From: Caldanaerobius fijiensis DSM 17918
GTDB lineage: Bacteria; Bacillota; Thermoanaerobacteria; Thermoanaerobacterales; Caldanaerobiaceae
Direction of reading: 5' to 3'
Assembly: GCF_900129075.1 (NCBI RefSeq)
Contig: NZ_FQVH01000010.1
Span: 1-64,000 of the forward strand
DNA: 64,000 bases
Below are positions 28,729 to 38,059 of the stretch, in pieces; positions within the stretch are counted from its first letter, which is position 1; each line of letters starts with the position of its first letter. Made by a program: the position numbers and the translations under genes. A model generated the notes under the pieces. It was not told where the DNA came from. It saw nothing but the letters and a program-made list of their open reading frames with translations, and made no database searches.

Positions 28729-29316
28729 ATGAAAGATATTATTGAAATAAAAGGGACAAAAAATGGCCTTACGGTGATTCTTGATAAAAATGAGGACTTT
28801 GAGGTTATAAAGGCAAATTTAGATAATAGATTTGCTTCAAATAAGTATTTTTTTAATATTCCTGATATGCGGATTACTTTTAAAGGACGTAAACTTAATA
28901 GCGAACAGTACAACGAATTGAAAGAACTAGTAGAAAGTTACGGATTTAAAACAAATGAAAGTGATTATTCTAAACTTAATGGAGATTTATATGAAGGCAT
29001 GACTAAGATAATAAGAGGCACGGTTAGATCAGGGCAGAAAATCGAGTATGGGGGGAACATTGTAATTTTAGGAGATGTAAATCCAGGTGGAGAGGTTATA
29101 GCCTCAGGTAATATAATTGTAATGGGCATAGTAAGAGGACTTGTACATGCAGGTAAAGATGGAAACAGAGATGCTATTGTAGTAGGTTTTAGATTACAAC
29201 CAATTCAAATAAGAATTGCTGATATAATGTCAAGATCTCCTGACGACGCAGAAAGGCCATTATATCCTGAATACGCTTATGTTAAAGATAATTTGATATT
29301 TATTGAAAAATTATAG
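28729..29316 (+). CDS. minC: Septum site-determining protein MinC
   Basis: The 195-residue protein has an N-terminal domain and a C-terminal beta-helix with repeated glycine turns (VILGDVNPGGEV, IIVMGIVRGLVHAG). MinC blocks FtsZ assembly and is recruited to the membrane by MinD. ATG 28729 is preceded by TGGAGG. A 99-base gap with direct ATAATTAATAA-type repeats separates it from the PBP2 gene. Confidence 0.94.
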   Translation: MKDIIEIKGTKNGLTVILDKNEDFEVIKANLDNRFASNKYFFNIPDMRITFKGRKLNSEQYNELKELVESYGFKTNESDYSKLNGDLYEGMTKIIRGTVRSGQKIEYGGNIVILGDVNPGGEVIASGNIIVMGIVRGLVHAGKDGNRDAIVVGFRLQPIQIRIADIMSRSPDDAERPLYPEYAYVKDNLIFIEKL

Positions 29317-29326
29317 GAGGTATAAG

Positions 29327-30127
29327 ATGGGCGAAGTTATTGTTATCACATCTGGGAAAGGTGGCGTAGGGAAAACCACGGCTACTGCTAATATAGGTAC
29401 AGGCTTAGCATTAAATGGCAAGAAGGTTGCTCTGGTAGACACTGATATCGGTTTGAGAAATCTTGATGTGGTTATGGGATTGGAAAATAGAATAGTGTAT
29501 GATATTGTAGATGTGGTAGAAGGTACATGTAAACTTAAACAGGCACTTATAAAAGATAAAAGATTTGACGGCTTGTATTTATTGCCTGCGGCTCAAACAA
29601 AAGATAAAACTGCAGTAAATCCTGAACAGATGAAAAAGCTCACTGATGAACTAAGATCAGAATTTGATTATACTCTTATAGATTGTCCTGCAGGTATAGA
29701 ACAAGGCTTTAAAAACGCCATTGCAGGTGCAGATAGAGCTATTGTTGTAACGACTCCAGAGGTATCTGCTATAAGAGATGCAGATAGGATTATAGGACTT
29801 TTACTGGCATCAGAGATAACTGATATTAAGTTAGTTGTCAACAGAATAAAGATGGATATGGTAAAGCGTGGTGACATGATGTCTATCGACGATATGGTAG
29901 AAATTCTGGCAATAGATCTCATTGGCGTTGTACCTGATGATGAGAAAATAGTTATCTCTACTAACAAAGGTGAACCTATTATAACAGATGAAAAGTCATT
30001 GTCAGCCCAGGCCTTTAGAAATATAGCTAGGAGAATTATGGGAGAAGATGTTCCAATTTTAAATTTGGAAGCTGACGACAATTTTATTGCAAAACTCAAG
30101 CGCATATTTGGCATTACCTCAAGATAG
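29327..30127 (+). CDS. minD: Septum site-determining ATPase MinD
   Basis: The 266-residue deviant Walker A ATPase contains SGKGGVGKTT near residue 10, DTDIGLRNLDVVMG in the switch region and a short C-terminal amphipathic helix (LKRIFGI) for membrane binding. MinD brings MinC to the membrane and is discharged by MinE. ATG 29327 follows AGGAGG; the frame is open further upstream, but those codons lie inside minC. Confidence 0.96.
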   Translation: MGEVIVITSGKGGVGKTTATANIGTGLALNGKKVALVDTDIGLRNLDVVMGLENRIVYDIVDVVEGTCKLKQALIKDKRFDGLYLLPAAQTKDKTAVNPEQMKKLTDELRSEFDYTLIDCPAGIEQGFKNAIAGADRAIVVTTPEVSAIRDADRIIGLLLASEITDIKLVVNRIKMDMVKRGDMMSIDDMVEILAIDLIGVVPDDEKIVISTNKGEPIITDEKSLSAQAFRNIARRIMGEDVPILNLEADDNFIAKLKRIFGITSR

Positions 30128-30138
30128 GAGGGATATAA

Positions 30139-30396
30139 ATGTTTAATAAAAATGGCAGTAAAAATGTAGCAAAAGAAAGACTTAAAAATATATTAATAAA
30201 TGATAGGGTTAATACATCTATTGAAGTCCTCGACATGATAAAAGAAGGAATAATTAATGTCATCTCAAACTATATGGAAGCGGATAATAATAGCGTAAAT
30301 GTGAAAGTTACAAATCTTGACAATGGAAATTCGGTAACTCCGACCCTTGTTGCCAATATTCCCATTAAGAATATCAAACATCTATCTTCGAAATAA
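30139..30396 (+). CDS. minE: Cell division topological factor MinE
   Basis: The 85-residue protein starts with a basic and hydrophobic MinD-binding stretch containing AKERLKNIL and continues with the dimerisation domain. MinE makes Min proteins oscillate in species that carry it. Its presence shows an oscillating Min system and not the Bacillus DivIVA-anchored type alone. It ends the minCDE unit before a terminator. Confidence 0.9.
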   Translation: MFNKNGSKNVAKERLKNILINDRVNTSIEVLDMIKEGIINVISNYMEADNNSVNVKVTNLDNGNSVTPTLVANIPIKNIKHLSSK

Positions 30397-30428
30397 AATA
30401 CCATCATCTATATGGTGGTATTTTATTT
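30395..30428 (+). terminator. Intrinsic terminator after minE
   Basis: AAAATACCA pairs with TGGTATTTT, extended by TCA/TGG with one G-T pair, around a TCTATA-type loop; T-rich sequence follows. Confidence 0.75.
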
Positions 30429-30435
30429 TATAATA

Positions 30436-30444
30436 TGCTATAAT
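30436..30444 (+). promoter_or_regulatory. Extended -10 promoter element for rodA
   Basis: TGCTATAAT lies just after the minE terminator and 22 bases before the preferred rodA start. No good -35 box is visible; an extended -10 promoter is plausible. Confidence 0.45.
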
Positions 30445-30466
30445 TTTTATGAGGGTGGGAGTAACT

Positions 30467-31567
30467 TTGGATAAAAGACTTGTAAAAAATATTGATTTCA
30501 TACTAATAGCAACGGTTATAATTATATCTATCTTAGGCATTATTGCTATTAGCAGTGCCACTCATGTGGCCAATGGAGGTAGTGCAAAAAATGTAATTTT
30601 ACAATCTGTATGGCTTATTATTTCGTTGGTCACTGCTTTTTTAATAATGAAGATTGATTATAATTTATTGGGTAATTACTATAAAGTAATATATATAATT
30701 AGTATAGCTCTTTTATTAGTGACATTAGCTATAGGTTCATCAACTAATGGCGCAAAAAGTTGGGTAAAAATTGGTGGTATAAGTTTTCAGTTCAGCGAAA
30801 TAACAAAAGTAGCTTTCATTATATCATTAGCCAAATTATTAGAGCTAAAAAGAGATAAAATAAACAATGTTTATGAATTATTTAAAATTTTAGTATTTAC
30901 TGGCATTCCTATTCTATTAATATTGAAACAAAATGATACTGGTACAGCGCTTGTCTTTATAGCTATATTTCTAGGGATGCTCTTTATATCAGGTATTAAT
31001 ATATGGTATATTGTCTCATTTTTTGTAATTGGGGTTGTCAGTGCTCCTGTTGTATTTAAATACTTTTTACAGGATTACCAGAAAAAAAGGATATTAACCT
31101 TTCTTAATCCTAATCTCGACAAAATGGGAGCAGGTTATCATGTGTTTCAATCAAAGATAGCAATAGGTTCAGGGCAAATTACAGGTTTTGGGCTATATAA
31201 AGGGTCACAGGTACAATTTAATTTTCTGCCAGAAGCCAGCACGGATTTTATTTATTCGGTAGTTGGTCAGGAATTAGGGTTTATAGGAACAATAACGATA
31301 TTAGTGCTTTATTTTGTCATGTTGTTAAGACTAATTAAAATTGCTATGGTATCAAAAGACAGCTTCGGCTCATTAATTGTTGCAGGAATAATTTCTATGT
31401 TTTTATTTCATATATTTGAAAATATAGGCATGACAATAGGTCTTATGCCTGTAACAGGAATACCATTACCCTTTATGAGTTATGGTGGAAGCTCTCTATT
31501 TGCTAATTTTGTTGCTATAGGACTTGCGTTAAATGTTGGAATGAGAAGGCAAAAAATAAAGTTTTAA
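30467..31567 (+). CDS. rodA: Peptidoglycan glycosyltransferase RodA (SEDS family)
   Basis: A protein of about 366 residues with ten membrane helices. It has [10 protein letters not shown], the conserved SEDS extracellular loop with its aspartate nearby, and a late [14 protein letters not shown] motif. RodA polymerises lipid II in the elongasome with the PBP2 encoded 4 kb upstream. TTG 30467 is preferred, as GAGGGTGGGAG lies just before it; ATG 30449 would place that site inside the coding region. FtsW and SpoVE share the fold, but the min/mre neighbourhood favours RodA. Confidence 0.9.
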   Translation: MDKRLVKNIDFILIATVIIISILGIIAISSATHVANGGSAKNVILQSVWLIISLVTAFLIMKIDYNLLGNYYKVIYIISIALLLVTLAIGSSTNGAKSWVKIGGISFQFSEITKVAFIISLAKLLELKRDKINNVYELFKILVFTGIPILLILKQNDTGTALVFIAIFLGMLFISGINIWYIVSFFVIGVVSAPVVFKYFLQDYQKKRILTFLNPNLDKMGAGYHVFQSKIAIGSGQITGFGLYKGSQVQFNFLPEASTDFIYSVVGQELGFIGTITILVLYFVMLLRLIKIAMVSKDSFGSLIVAGIISMFLFHIFENIGMTIGLMPVTGIPLPFMSYGGSSLFANFVAIGLALNVGMRRQKIKF

Positions 31568-31575
31568 GGGGGTAT

Positions 31576-31989
31576 ATGATGAATATTGCATTGATTGCTC
31601 ATGATCAGAAAAAAGAACAGATGGTAGAATTTGCAATTGCTTATAAAAATATCTTAGAAAAGCATACATTATTTGCTACAGGTACTACAGGAGCTTTAAT
31701 ACATGAAGCAACAGGCTTAAATGTGCATAGGTTTAAATCCGGTCCAATAGGTGGCGACCAGCAAATTGGGGCTATGGTAGCTGATGAAAAAATGGATCTA
31801 GTAATATTTATGAGAGATCCTCTTACCGCCCAACCACATGAGCCAGATATCACAGCATTATTAAGAGTCTGCGATGTTCATAATGTTCCTCTTGCAACAA
31901 ACATTGCTACTGCTGAAGTCTTAATAAAAGGTCTAGAACGGGGTGATTTTGACTGGAGATCAGTTATAAATCCTGATTTAAACAATTAA
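31576..31989 (+). CDS. mgsA: Methylglyoxal synthase
   Basis: The 137-residue protein is full length for the family. It has [13 protein letters not shown] at the N terminus, the phosphate-binding TGTTG, and GGDQQIGA followed by MRDPL with the catalytic aspartate. It converts dihydroxyacetone phosphate to methylglyoxal, a phosphate-releasing bypass of glycolysis. ATG 31576 lies after AAGGGGG, with ATG 31579 directly following. It begins 8 bases after rodA, a common arrangement in Clostridia. Confidence 0.95.
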   Translation: MMNIALIAHDQKKEQMVEFAIAYKNILEKHTLFATGTTGALIHEATGLNVHRFKSGPIGGDQQIGAMVADEKMDLVIFMRDPLTAQPHEPDITALLRVCDVHNVPLATNIATAEVLIKGLERGDFDWRSVINPDLNN

Positions 31990-32002
31990 AATTTTTGTAA
32001 TA

Positions 32003-32066
32003 AAATGTGCCCAGGTAAAATATTTATTTATAAGATACTTCTTAGGAAACAAAAGGGGGCACATTT
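32003..32066 (+). promoter_or_regulatory. Inverted repeat enclosing the ribosome-binding site of the SpoIVFA-like gene
   Basis: AAATGTGCCC (32003-32012) and GGGCACATTT (32057-32066) are perfectly complementary over 10 bases and are separated by 44 bases. The right arm overlaps the AAAGGGGG ribosome-binding site and touches the ATG at 32067. A folded leader would keep the start silent. The loop between the arms matches no riboswitch class I know. Confidence 0.6.
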
Positions 32067-32444
32067 ATGTATAAAAAATTTAGAAAAAAATTTAATAACA
32101 GTTTTTTTAATATATTGTTTTATCAGGTCATTGTATGCTTATTTATAATGAGCTGTACATTGATAATTAACAGTGTAAAGATAGATCCTGCTCAACGGGC
32201 TATAAATGTGATTAAATATTGGCTGTCCTATAAATATGATTTTATAAATGCTTATAATGATCTTAAATCGGTTGCACCGATTTTTAGGCAAAAGGTTATT
32301 AATACCTTTGAGCAGATAGGAGAAAAATCAAAAGGCTTTAAAAAAATAGTTATACCTGTGACCTTAAAACATAGCGAAGGTTATAAAGTTCTTTATGTTC
32401 ATTTAAAACCTGCGGAGTTCCTAAATGCAGGTGTAAACAAATGA
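32067..32444 (+). CDS. Small membrane protein, SpoIVFA-like candidate
   Basis: The 125-residue protein has a basic start, one membrane helix (about residues 15-36) and an extracytoplasmic C-terminal part. The last 35 residues (IVIPVTLKHSEGYKVLYVHL and on) resemble a strand pair of the M23/LytM fold, but lack metal ligands and most of the domain. It directly precedes, and overlaps by 4 bases (ATGA), an SpoIVFB-like protease, the position SpoIVFA holds in Bacillus and other Clostridia. SpoIVFA there is about twice as long. I infer a shortened anchor or inhibitor of the protease; homology is not proven. Confidence 0.55.
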   Translation: MYKKFRKKFNNSFFNILFYQVIVCLFIMSCTLIINSVKIDPAQRAINVIKYWLSYKYDFINAYNDLKSVAPIFRQKVINTFEQIGEKSKGFKKIVIPVTLKHSEGYKVLYVHLKPAEFLNAGVNK

Positions 32445-33307
32445 AAATCAGGTTCTCTGATATGGTTTTTACTATAAATCCTTCTTTTGTATTTATACTT
32501 ATTTTTTATGGTTGGTCTGGTTATCTTTTGCAAGCCAGTTATTTTTTTGCCATGATATTAATACATGAGCTGGCCCATTTTTCTATGTTTTTGTGTTACA
32601 AAGTAAAGGTAAAAAACATAGAGCTTACACCTTTTGGAGGAAAAATAACGTATGAGAGGTCTGTTTTGGACTTAAGACAAGAAATGGTTATATTAATGGC
32701 TGGACCAATATCTAATTTATTGGTAGGTATTGCGTTGCAGTTTTTAGGTATTAACGGTTATTACATACAAGCCAATTATTTTCTTTTTCTATTAAATATT
32801 TTGCCGCTAGTGCCCCTAGACGGTGGCAAATTTTCTAAGTTGTTTTTATCTCAGTATATAGGGCATTTGAAAGCAACACGCATTTTATGCGTCTTTACGT
32901 ATATAATAATTGTAATTGTTGATATATTTGTTTTAATATTTATTGGTGGATATAAAACAGTTTTAAATATAGCAATTTTTACTTTGTTTGTAGCATGGGA
33001 AACCTATAAAGAGAGTAAAGAAGCTATATATACCTTCATGAGAGAGATAGTGTATAAAAAAGAACTTATTTATAAAAAGAAAATTATGAGTACCAGGCAT
33101 ATAGTAGCAATGGATACAGTTACGCTCAAATCGATTCTCAATAGTTTTGTACCCAATAAATATCATTTGATAGTTTTATTGGACGAAAATGCTATGTCAT
33201 ATAAGATTGTTGATGAAATACAGATTATTGATGCCATATTAGATTTGGGTCTGAATCATACTCTAAAAGATGTGATAAATAAAAGGAGTGAAACCAATGA
33301 GAAATGA
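32441..33307 (+). CDS. spoIVFB: Site-2 protease SpoIVFB (M50 family)
   Basis: The 288-residue membrane metalloprotease equals the Bacillus SpoIVFB in length. It has HELAH at residues 42-46 in a membrane helix and NILPLVPLDGGK with the third zinc ligand near residue 127. After the last membrane helix, a C-terminal region of about 80 residues resembles a weak CBS-type domain. In sporulation SpoIVFB cuts pro-sigma-K inside the mother cell when ATP and a partner signal allow. The 4-base overlap with the upstream gene suggests coupled translation of anchor and protease. Confidence 0.87.
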   Translation: MKIRFSDMVFTINPSFVFILIFYGWSGYLLQASYFFAMILIHELAHFSMFLCYKVKVKNIELTPFGGKITYERSVLDLRQEMVILMAGPISNLLVGIALQFLGINGYYIQANYFLFLLNILPLVPLDGGKFSKLFLSQYIGHLKATRILCVFTYIIIVIVDIFVLIFIGGYKTVLNIAIFTLFVAWETYKESKEAIYTFMREIVYKKELIYKKKIMSTRHIVAMDTVTLKSILNSFVPNKYHLIVLLDENAMSYKIVDEIQIIDAILDLGLNHTLKDVINKRSETNEK

Positions 33308-35123
33308 TATAAAAAAATTCTTATTAGATGTAGAAAAACCATCAAGATATACAGGAAATGAAATCAATAGTGTCCACAAAGATCCTGGCACAGTAGAGGT
33401 GAGGTTTGCTTTTGCTTTTCCTGATGTGTATGATATAGGTATGTCGCATCTTGGCATGAAAATTTTGTATCATATGCTCAACGACAGAAGCGATGTGTAC
33501 TGTGAAAGGGTATTTGCGCCATGGCCAGATATGGAAAATATTATGAGGCGAGAAAATATACCTTTGTTTGCACTAGAGAGTGGCGACAATATAGCAGCAT
33601 TTGATTTTATCGGATTTACGCTTCAGTACGAATTGAGTTATACCAATATCATAAATATGTTAGATTTAGCTGGTATTCCATTGTATTCATCTGATCGCGA
33701 TATTAATGATCCATTTGTCATAGCAGGCGGTCCATGTGTTTATAATCCTGAACCAATGGCTGACGTTTTTGATTTTTTCGTAATAGGTGAAGCGGAAGAA
33801 TCATTGATAGAAATAATTGAGTGTTATAAAAATTGGAAGAAGTCAGGAAGTAATCGAAGGGAATTTTTAGAGAAAGTAGCTCAAATAAGAGGTATTTATG
33901 TGCCATCGCTATATGACGTGATTTATAAAGAAGATGGAACTGTAGACAGATTTATACCTAAAGGGCCTTATCCCATGCCTATAAACAAAAGGATAATAAA
34001 AGATCTGGATAAGGCTTATTATCCTGATAAGATGGTTATACCATATACTGAAGTGGTACATGACAGGATAATGTTAGAAATATTCAGAGGATGTACCCAT
34101 GGTTGTCGATTTTGTCAGGCAGGGATGATCTATAGGCCTATAAGGGAAAAAAGCGTCAATAAGCTTATAGAATTGGCCGATAAACTTGTAAGTAGTACTG
34201 GATATGATGATATATCATTGGTGTCATTAAGTTCCTGCGATTATTCACAAATCCAGTTGTTGATAGCTGCTCTTATCGAAAAGTATAAAAATAGAGGGAT
34301 AGGAGTTTCGCTTCCTTCTATCAGAATTGATACCTTTTCAGTAGATTTGCTAGAACAGATAGAAAAAGTGCGAAAAACGGGCCTTACCTTTGCACCAGAG
34401 GCGGGTACACAAAGGTTGAGAGACGTAATAAATAAAGGAGTAACGGAACAAGATCTCATTGAGTCTGCAAGAGCCGCCTTTGAGCATGGTTGGTCTACAT
34501 TAAAACTATATTTTATGATTGGATTGCCTACTGAAACTATGGAAGATATAAAGGGAATAGCGGATCTAGCATACAGGTTGGTAGATTTATATAAAGAGAT
34601 TAAAGGATCTAAAAAAGGGCTCAAGATAACTGTAAGTACATCCTCTTTTGTACCAAAACCTTTTACTCCATTTCAATGGGAGCCTCAGGATACGATGGAA
34701 CAACTTAAGGAAAAACAAGATTATTTAAAAAGTCTGTTAAAAGATAGATCTATATCCTATAATTGGCATGATAACAAAGCAAGCTTTTTAGAAGCGGTAA
34801 TATCAAGAGGTGACAGAAAAATATGTAAGGTGATAATAAGAGCGTGGAAAAATGGCTGTAAATTTGATAGTTGGGGTGATTTTTTAAATTTTGATGGATG
34901 GCTTAAAGCTTTCGACGAAGAAAATGTTGATCCGAAATTTTATGCATATCGAAAGCGAGATTATCAAGAGTTTTTTCCATGGGATATAATTAATCCGGGT
35001 ATTGATAAAGCTTATCTCATAAGAGAGCATCAAAAGGCTCAAAAAGGCATTACTACCATTGATTGCAGAGAATATTGTTTAAATTGTGGCATAAAGAAAT
35101 TAGAGGAGGGGCTATGTAAATGA
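33297..35123 (+). CDS. Uncharacterised radical SAM protein (TIGR03960 type)
   Basis: A protein of about 608 residues. The N-terminal half resembles a B12-binding-like fold (PDVYDIGMSHLGMKILY, then VIAGGPCVYNPEP). The radical SAM core starts at GCTHGCRFCQAG (near residues 266-277), with the CxxxCxxC cluster ligands. A C-terminal region ends with paired cysteines in CREYCLNCG. It is conserved across Firmicutes and others next to a TIGR03936 partner, with no agreed reaction. ATG 33297 is preferred, as AGGAG lies 9 bases upstream, giving an 11-base overlap with spoIVFB; GTG 33288 overlaps that site. The downstream partner overlaps by 4 bases. Confidence 0.88.
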   Translation: MRNDIKKFLLDVEKPSRYTGNEINSVHKDPGTVEVRFAFAFPDVYDIGMSHLGMKILYHMLNDRSDVYCERVFAPWPDMENIMRRENIPLFALESGDNIAAFDFIGFTLQYELSYTNIINMLDLAGIPLYSSDRDINDPFVIAGGPCVYNPEPMADVFDFFVIGEAEESLIEIIECYKNWKKSGSNRREFLEKVAQIRGIYVPSLYDVIYKEDGTVDRFIPKGPYPMPINKRIIKDLDKAYYPDKMVIPYTEVVHDRIMLEIFRGCTHGCRFCQAGMIYRPIREKSVNKLIELADKLVSSTGYDDISLVSLSSCDYSQIQLLIAALIEKYKNRGIGVSLPSIRIDTFSVDLLEQIEKVRKTGLTFAPEAGTQRLRDVINKGVTEQDLIESARAAFEHGWSTLKLYFMIGLPTETMEDIKGIADLAYRLVDLYKEIKGSKKGLKITVSTSSFVPKPFTPFQWEPQDTMEQLKEKQDYLKSLLKDRSISYNWHDNKASFLEAVISRGDRKICKVIIRAWKNGCKFDSWGDFLNFDGWLKAFDEENVDPKFYAYRKRDYQEFFPWDIINPGIDKAYLIREHQKAQKGITTIDCREYCLNCGIKKLEEGLCK

Positions 35124-35779
35124 GATTGCGAATAAAATTTGAAAAAAAAGGAGACATGCGATATATATCTCACCTGGATTTAATGAGAACTATTTCGAGG
35201 GCTATAAGAAGGGCCCTTTTGCCGATTGCATATACTCAGGGATTCAATCCGCAACCTAAAATAAGCGTAGCATTGCCCCTAACTCTCGGTTATACCAGTG
35301 ATGGAGAATATATGGACATGGAATTGATTGAAGATTTGCCTCTTGCTGAAGTTATAAGCAGATTAAATGATCAACTACCGGATGGGCTAAAAATAAAACA
35401 ATGCATACGGATAGAAAATATAAATACATCCTTGATGGCTTTGATAAGATTTGCTTTATATGGCATCACATTTGAAGATATAGACAAAGAAAAGTTGATG
35501 GAAGCAATACAAGAGCTTATGAATAACGATACTGTTTTAGTAAAAAAAAATACAAAGTCTGGAATTAAGGAAGTAAATATAAGGCCTGATATTGTTAAGC
35601 TTTATTTAGAGGAGAATACGCTTTTTGCATTAGTTTCAGCGGGTTCTCAACGCAACTTAAATCCAGATTTAGTTTTAAATGCTTTAGATATTCGCTATAA
35701 AGGAATAAAATCAAAAGTTGTAAATATAAATAGGTTTGATATGTACGATGAAAACATGAGAACACCTTTTGAAGTATGA
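35120..35779 (+). CDS. Radical SAM-linked protein (TIGR03936 / DUF2344)
   Basis: The 219-residue protein begins RIKFEKKGDMRYISHLDLMR, which is diagnostic of DUF2344, followed by FNPQPKISVALPL. It is found beside, or fused to, the TIGR03960 radical SAM protein, so the two very probably form one enzyme system. The substrate is unknown; proximity to translation genes in many genomes has suggested RNA, which is inference. The start overlaps the upstream stop as ATGA, so the pair is coupled. In relatives rng and ribosomal protein genes commonly follow; here ftsK does. Confidence 0.87.
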   Translation: MRLRIKFEKKGDMRYISHLDLMRTISRAIRRALLPIAYTQGFNPQPKISVALPLTLGYTSDGEYMDMELIEDLPLAEVISRLNDQLPDGLKIKQCIRIENINTSLMALIRFALYGITFEDIDKEKLMEAIQELMNNDTVLVKKNTKSGIKEVNIRPDIVKLYLEENTLFALVSAGSQRNLNPDLVLNALDIRYKGIKSKVVNINRFDMYDENMRTPFEV

Positions 35780-35839
35780 TATACCAATAAAGAAGGATTT
35801 CATATAAAAATATAGAATATGTAATCAGAGGTGGAGGGG

Positions 35840-37996
35840 ATGAAGAAGAAGAAGAAGAAAACTCAAGAAAAAATAAATAGCGAAATAAGAGGACTTTTAT
35901 TTTTGTGTGGGTCTTTAGTATTATTTATCAGTCTTTATACAACGTCTGCGGGAGTATTAGGAGCTTTTATAAAGAAACTCTTAACGGGTATTCTAGGCCG
36001 TGGTGCCATAATCGCTCCCGTTTTTATAATGTTATACTCTTTTAATATATTTACGTCATTTAAGTACATGTCCAAATACAAATTTATAGCACTCTTTATC
36101 ACCGGATTCGTCGCTAACATGATTCTACATCTATCTTTCTATAATGATATAAGTCACGGATATGTATATTATATTAAATATTCTATTGGTTATGGCAATA
36201 GAAACTTAGGTGGCGGAGCCTTTAGCGCAATGATTGATTACTTTTTTATAAAGCTTCTTGGTATCCCAGGGAGCTGGATTGTATTGTCAACACTATTAGT
36301 AACTAATGTGGTTACGATTTTCAATATTTCACTGAAAAAAACTTCAATGATGATTTTAAATAAATTAAAGAATATATTTAATTATATTATAAGAGGAATA
36401 ATTAATTTTATTTATGTAGAAGAGAAAAAAGATGTAATAATAAATACGCCATCAGAACAATCTCCTACAAAAGATGAAGTAAACAAAAGTCTAGAGGAAA
36501 TTATTAGTAAATCGGTAGATCTAAGTGACGTAAAGATTGTGAGCGAAGAAAAAAAAATCGCAGAAAATAATAAGACAACTCAAAAGACTGGCACTAAAAA
36601 CTATATGAGGCCACCTTATGATTTATTGAGACCTGGTGATGACCATAATTTAAAAGAGAATAAACAGGAGATAAAAAATAATATAAAAATATTAGAAGAT
36701 ACACTAAAAAGTTTTGGAATTGATGCCCGTGTGGTACAGGTAAGTTGTGGCCCTACTATAACGCGGTATGAACTACAACCAAGTCCTGGCGTTAAAGTCA
36801 GCAGGATTATTAATCTTGTCGATGATATATCACTAAGTCTTGCTACATCAGGAGTAAGATTGGAAGTGCCTATACCTGGTAAATCAGCTATTGGTATAGA
36901 AGTTCCAAATAAAAAAATAAGACCGGTATTTCTAAGAGAAGTTCTTGAAAGTCCTGAGTTTATAAACAGCAAATCCGACCTCTCAATAGCATTGGGTAAG
37001 GATATTTCTGGTGCAAATATTATCTCAGATTTATCCAAGATGCCTCATTTGTTAATTGCAGGTGCTACTGGTTCCGGTAAGAGTGTGTGCATAAACACTC
37101 TTATTACCAGTTTATTATATAAATCAGACCCTGAAAATGTAAGACTGCTATTAATTGATCCAAAAGTAGTAGAACTTAGTGTATACAATGGCATAAGTCA
37201 TCTGATTGCACCTGTAGTTACTAATCCTAAAAAAGCTGCAGGAGCATTAAACTGGGCTGTTCAAGAGATGATAAGGAGGTATAATCTTTTTGCCGAAAAA
37301 GGCGTTAGGGATATAAATAGATATAATGAAATAGAACAAAATAAATTACCTAAAATAGTTATAATCATTGATGAATTATCTGATCTGATGATGGCATCGC
37401 CTGCTGAAGTGGAAGATGCTATTTGTCGATTGGCTCAAATGGCTCGTGCTGCGGGTATGCATTTAGTTATTGCCACTCAACGGCCTTCAGTAGATGTAAT
37501 TACAGGTGTTATAAAAGCTAATATACCATCGCGTATTGCTTTTGCAGTTTCATCACAGGTGGATTCAAGAACCATACTGGACATGGCAGGAGCCGAAAAA
37601 CTATTAGGCAAAGGAGATATGCTTTTCTACCCTGCTGGGGAAATAAAGCCGTTGAGAGTACAAGGGTGTTTTATTAGTGAAAAAGAAGTAGAGAGTATAG
37701 TCGATTGGCTTAAGACCAGAAGTACACCCGAATATTATGATAATTTAATTGAAAGAATTGAAGAACCATCAAAAGATAATAAAGATAATGATGCAGACGA
37801 GTTATTACCACAGGCTATAAACATAGTACTTGAGGCAAAACAGGCATCTACATCTTTGCTCCAAAGAAAATTGAAAATAGGATATGCTAGAGCGGCTAGA
37901 TTGATGGACCAGATGGAAGAACGAGGAATTGTAAGCAAAAGTGAGGGTAATAAGCCAAGACAAGTATTGCTGACAAAAGACCAGCTAAATCTTTGA
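35840..37996 (+). CDS. ftsK: DNA translocase FtsK/SpoIIIE
   Basis: About 718 residues. Four membrane helices occupy the first 160 residues after a lysine-rich start. A short charged linker leads to the motor domain with Walker A GATGSGKS (near residue 408) and Walker B IVIIIDELSDLM. The C-terminal gamma winged helix reads polar DNA guides (SLLQRKLKIGYARAARLMDQ). It pumps chromosomal DNA through the division or sporulation septum. ATG 35840 is chosen over GTG 35831, which lies within the AGGTGGAGG ribosome-binding site. The linker is short, as in SpoIIIE. Confidence 0.94.
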   Translation: MKKKKKKTQEKINSEIRGLLFLCGSLVLFISLYTTSAGVLGAFIKKLLTGILGRGAIIAPVFIMLYSFNIFTSFKYMSKYKFIALFITGFVANMILHLSFYNDISHGYVYYIKYSIGYGNRNLGGGAFSAMIDYFFIKLLGIPGSWIVLSTLLVTNVVTIFNISLKKTSMMILNKLKNIFNYIIRGIINFIYVEEKKDVIINTPSEQSPTKDEVNKSLEEIISKSVDLSDVKIVSEEKKIAENNKTTQKTGTKNYMRPPYDLLRPGDDHNLKENKQEIKNNIKILEDTLKSFGIDARVVQVSCGPTITRYELQPSPGVKVSRIINLVDDISLSLATSGVRLEVPIPGKSAIGIEVPNKKIRPVFLREVLESPEFINSKSDLSIALGKDISGANIISDLSKMPHLLIAGATGSGKSVCINTLITSLLYKSDPENVRLLLIDPKVVELSVYNGISHLIAPVVTNPKKAAGALNWAVQEMIRRYNLFAEKGVRDINRYNEIEQNKLPKIVIIIDELSDLMMASPAEVEDAICRLAQMARAAGMHLVIATQRPSVDVITGVIKANIPSRIAFAVSSQVDSRTILDMAGAEKLLGKGDMLFYPAGEIKPLRVQGCFISEKEVESIVDWLKTRSTPEYYDNLIERIEEPSKDNKDNDADELLPQAINIVLEAKQASTSLLQRKLKIGYARAARLMDQMEERGIVSKSEGNKPRQVLLTKDQLNL

Positions 37997-38059
37997 CTTG
38001 AACCTAATAATATATTATACTTTATTTGAGGATTTATATATGTGGAAGGAGGCTATTTA

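Noticed and set aside
31990-32066. Known riboswitch in front of the SpoIVFA-like gene
   Set aside because: Apart from the single inverted repeat, no conserved core of a known class was recognised, and the leader is under 80 bases.
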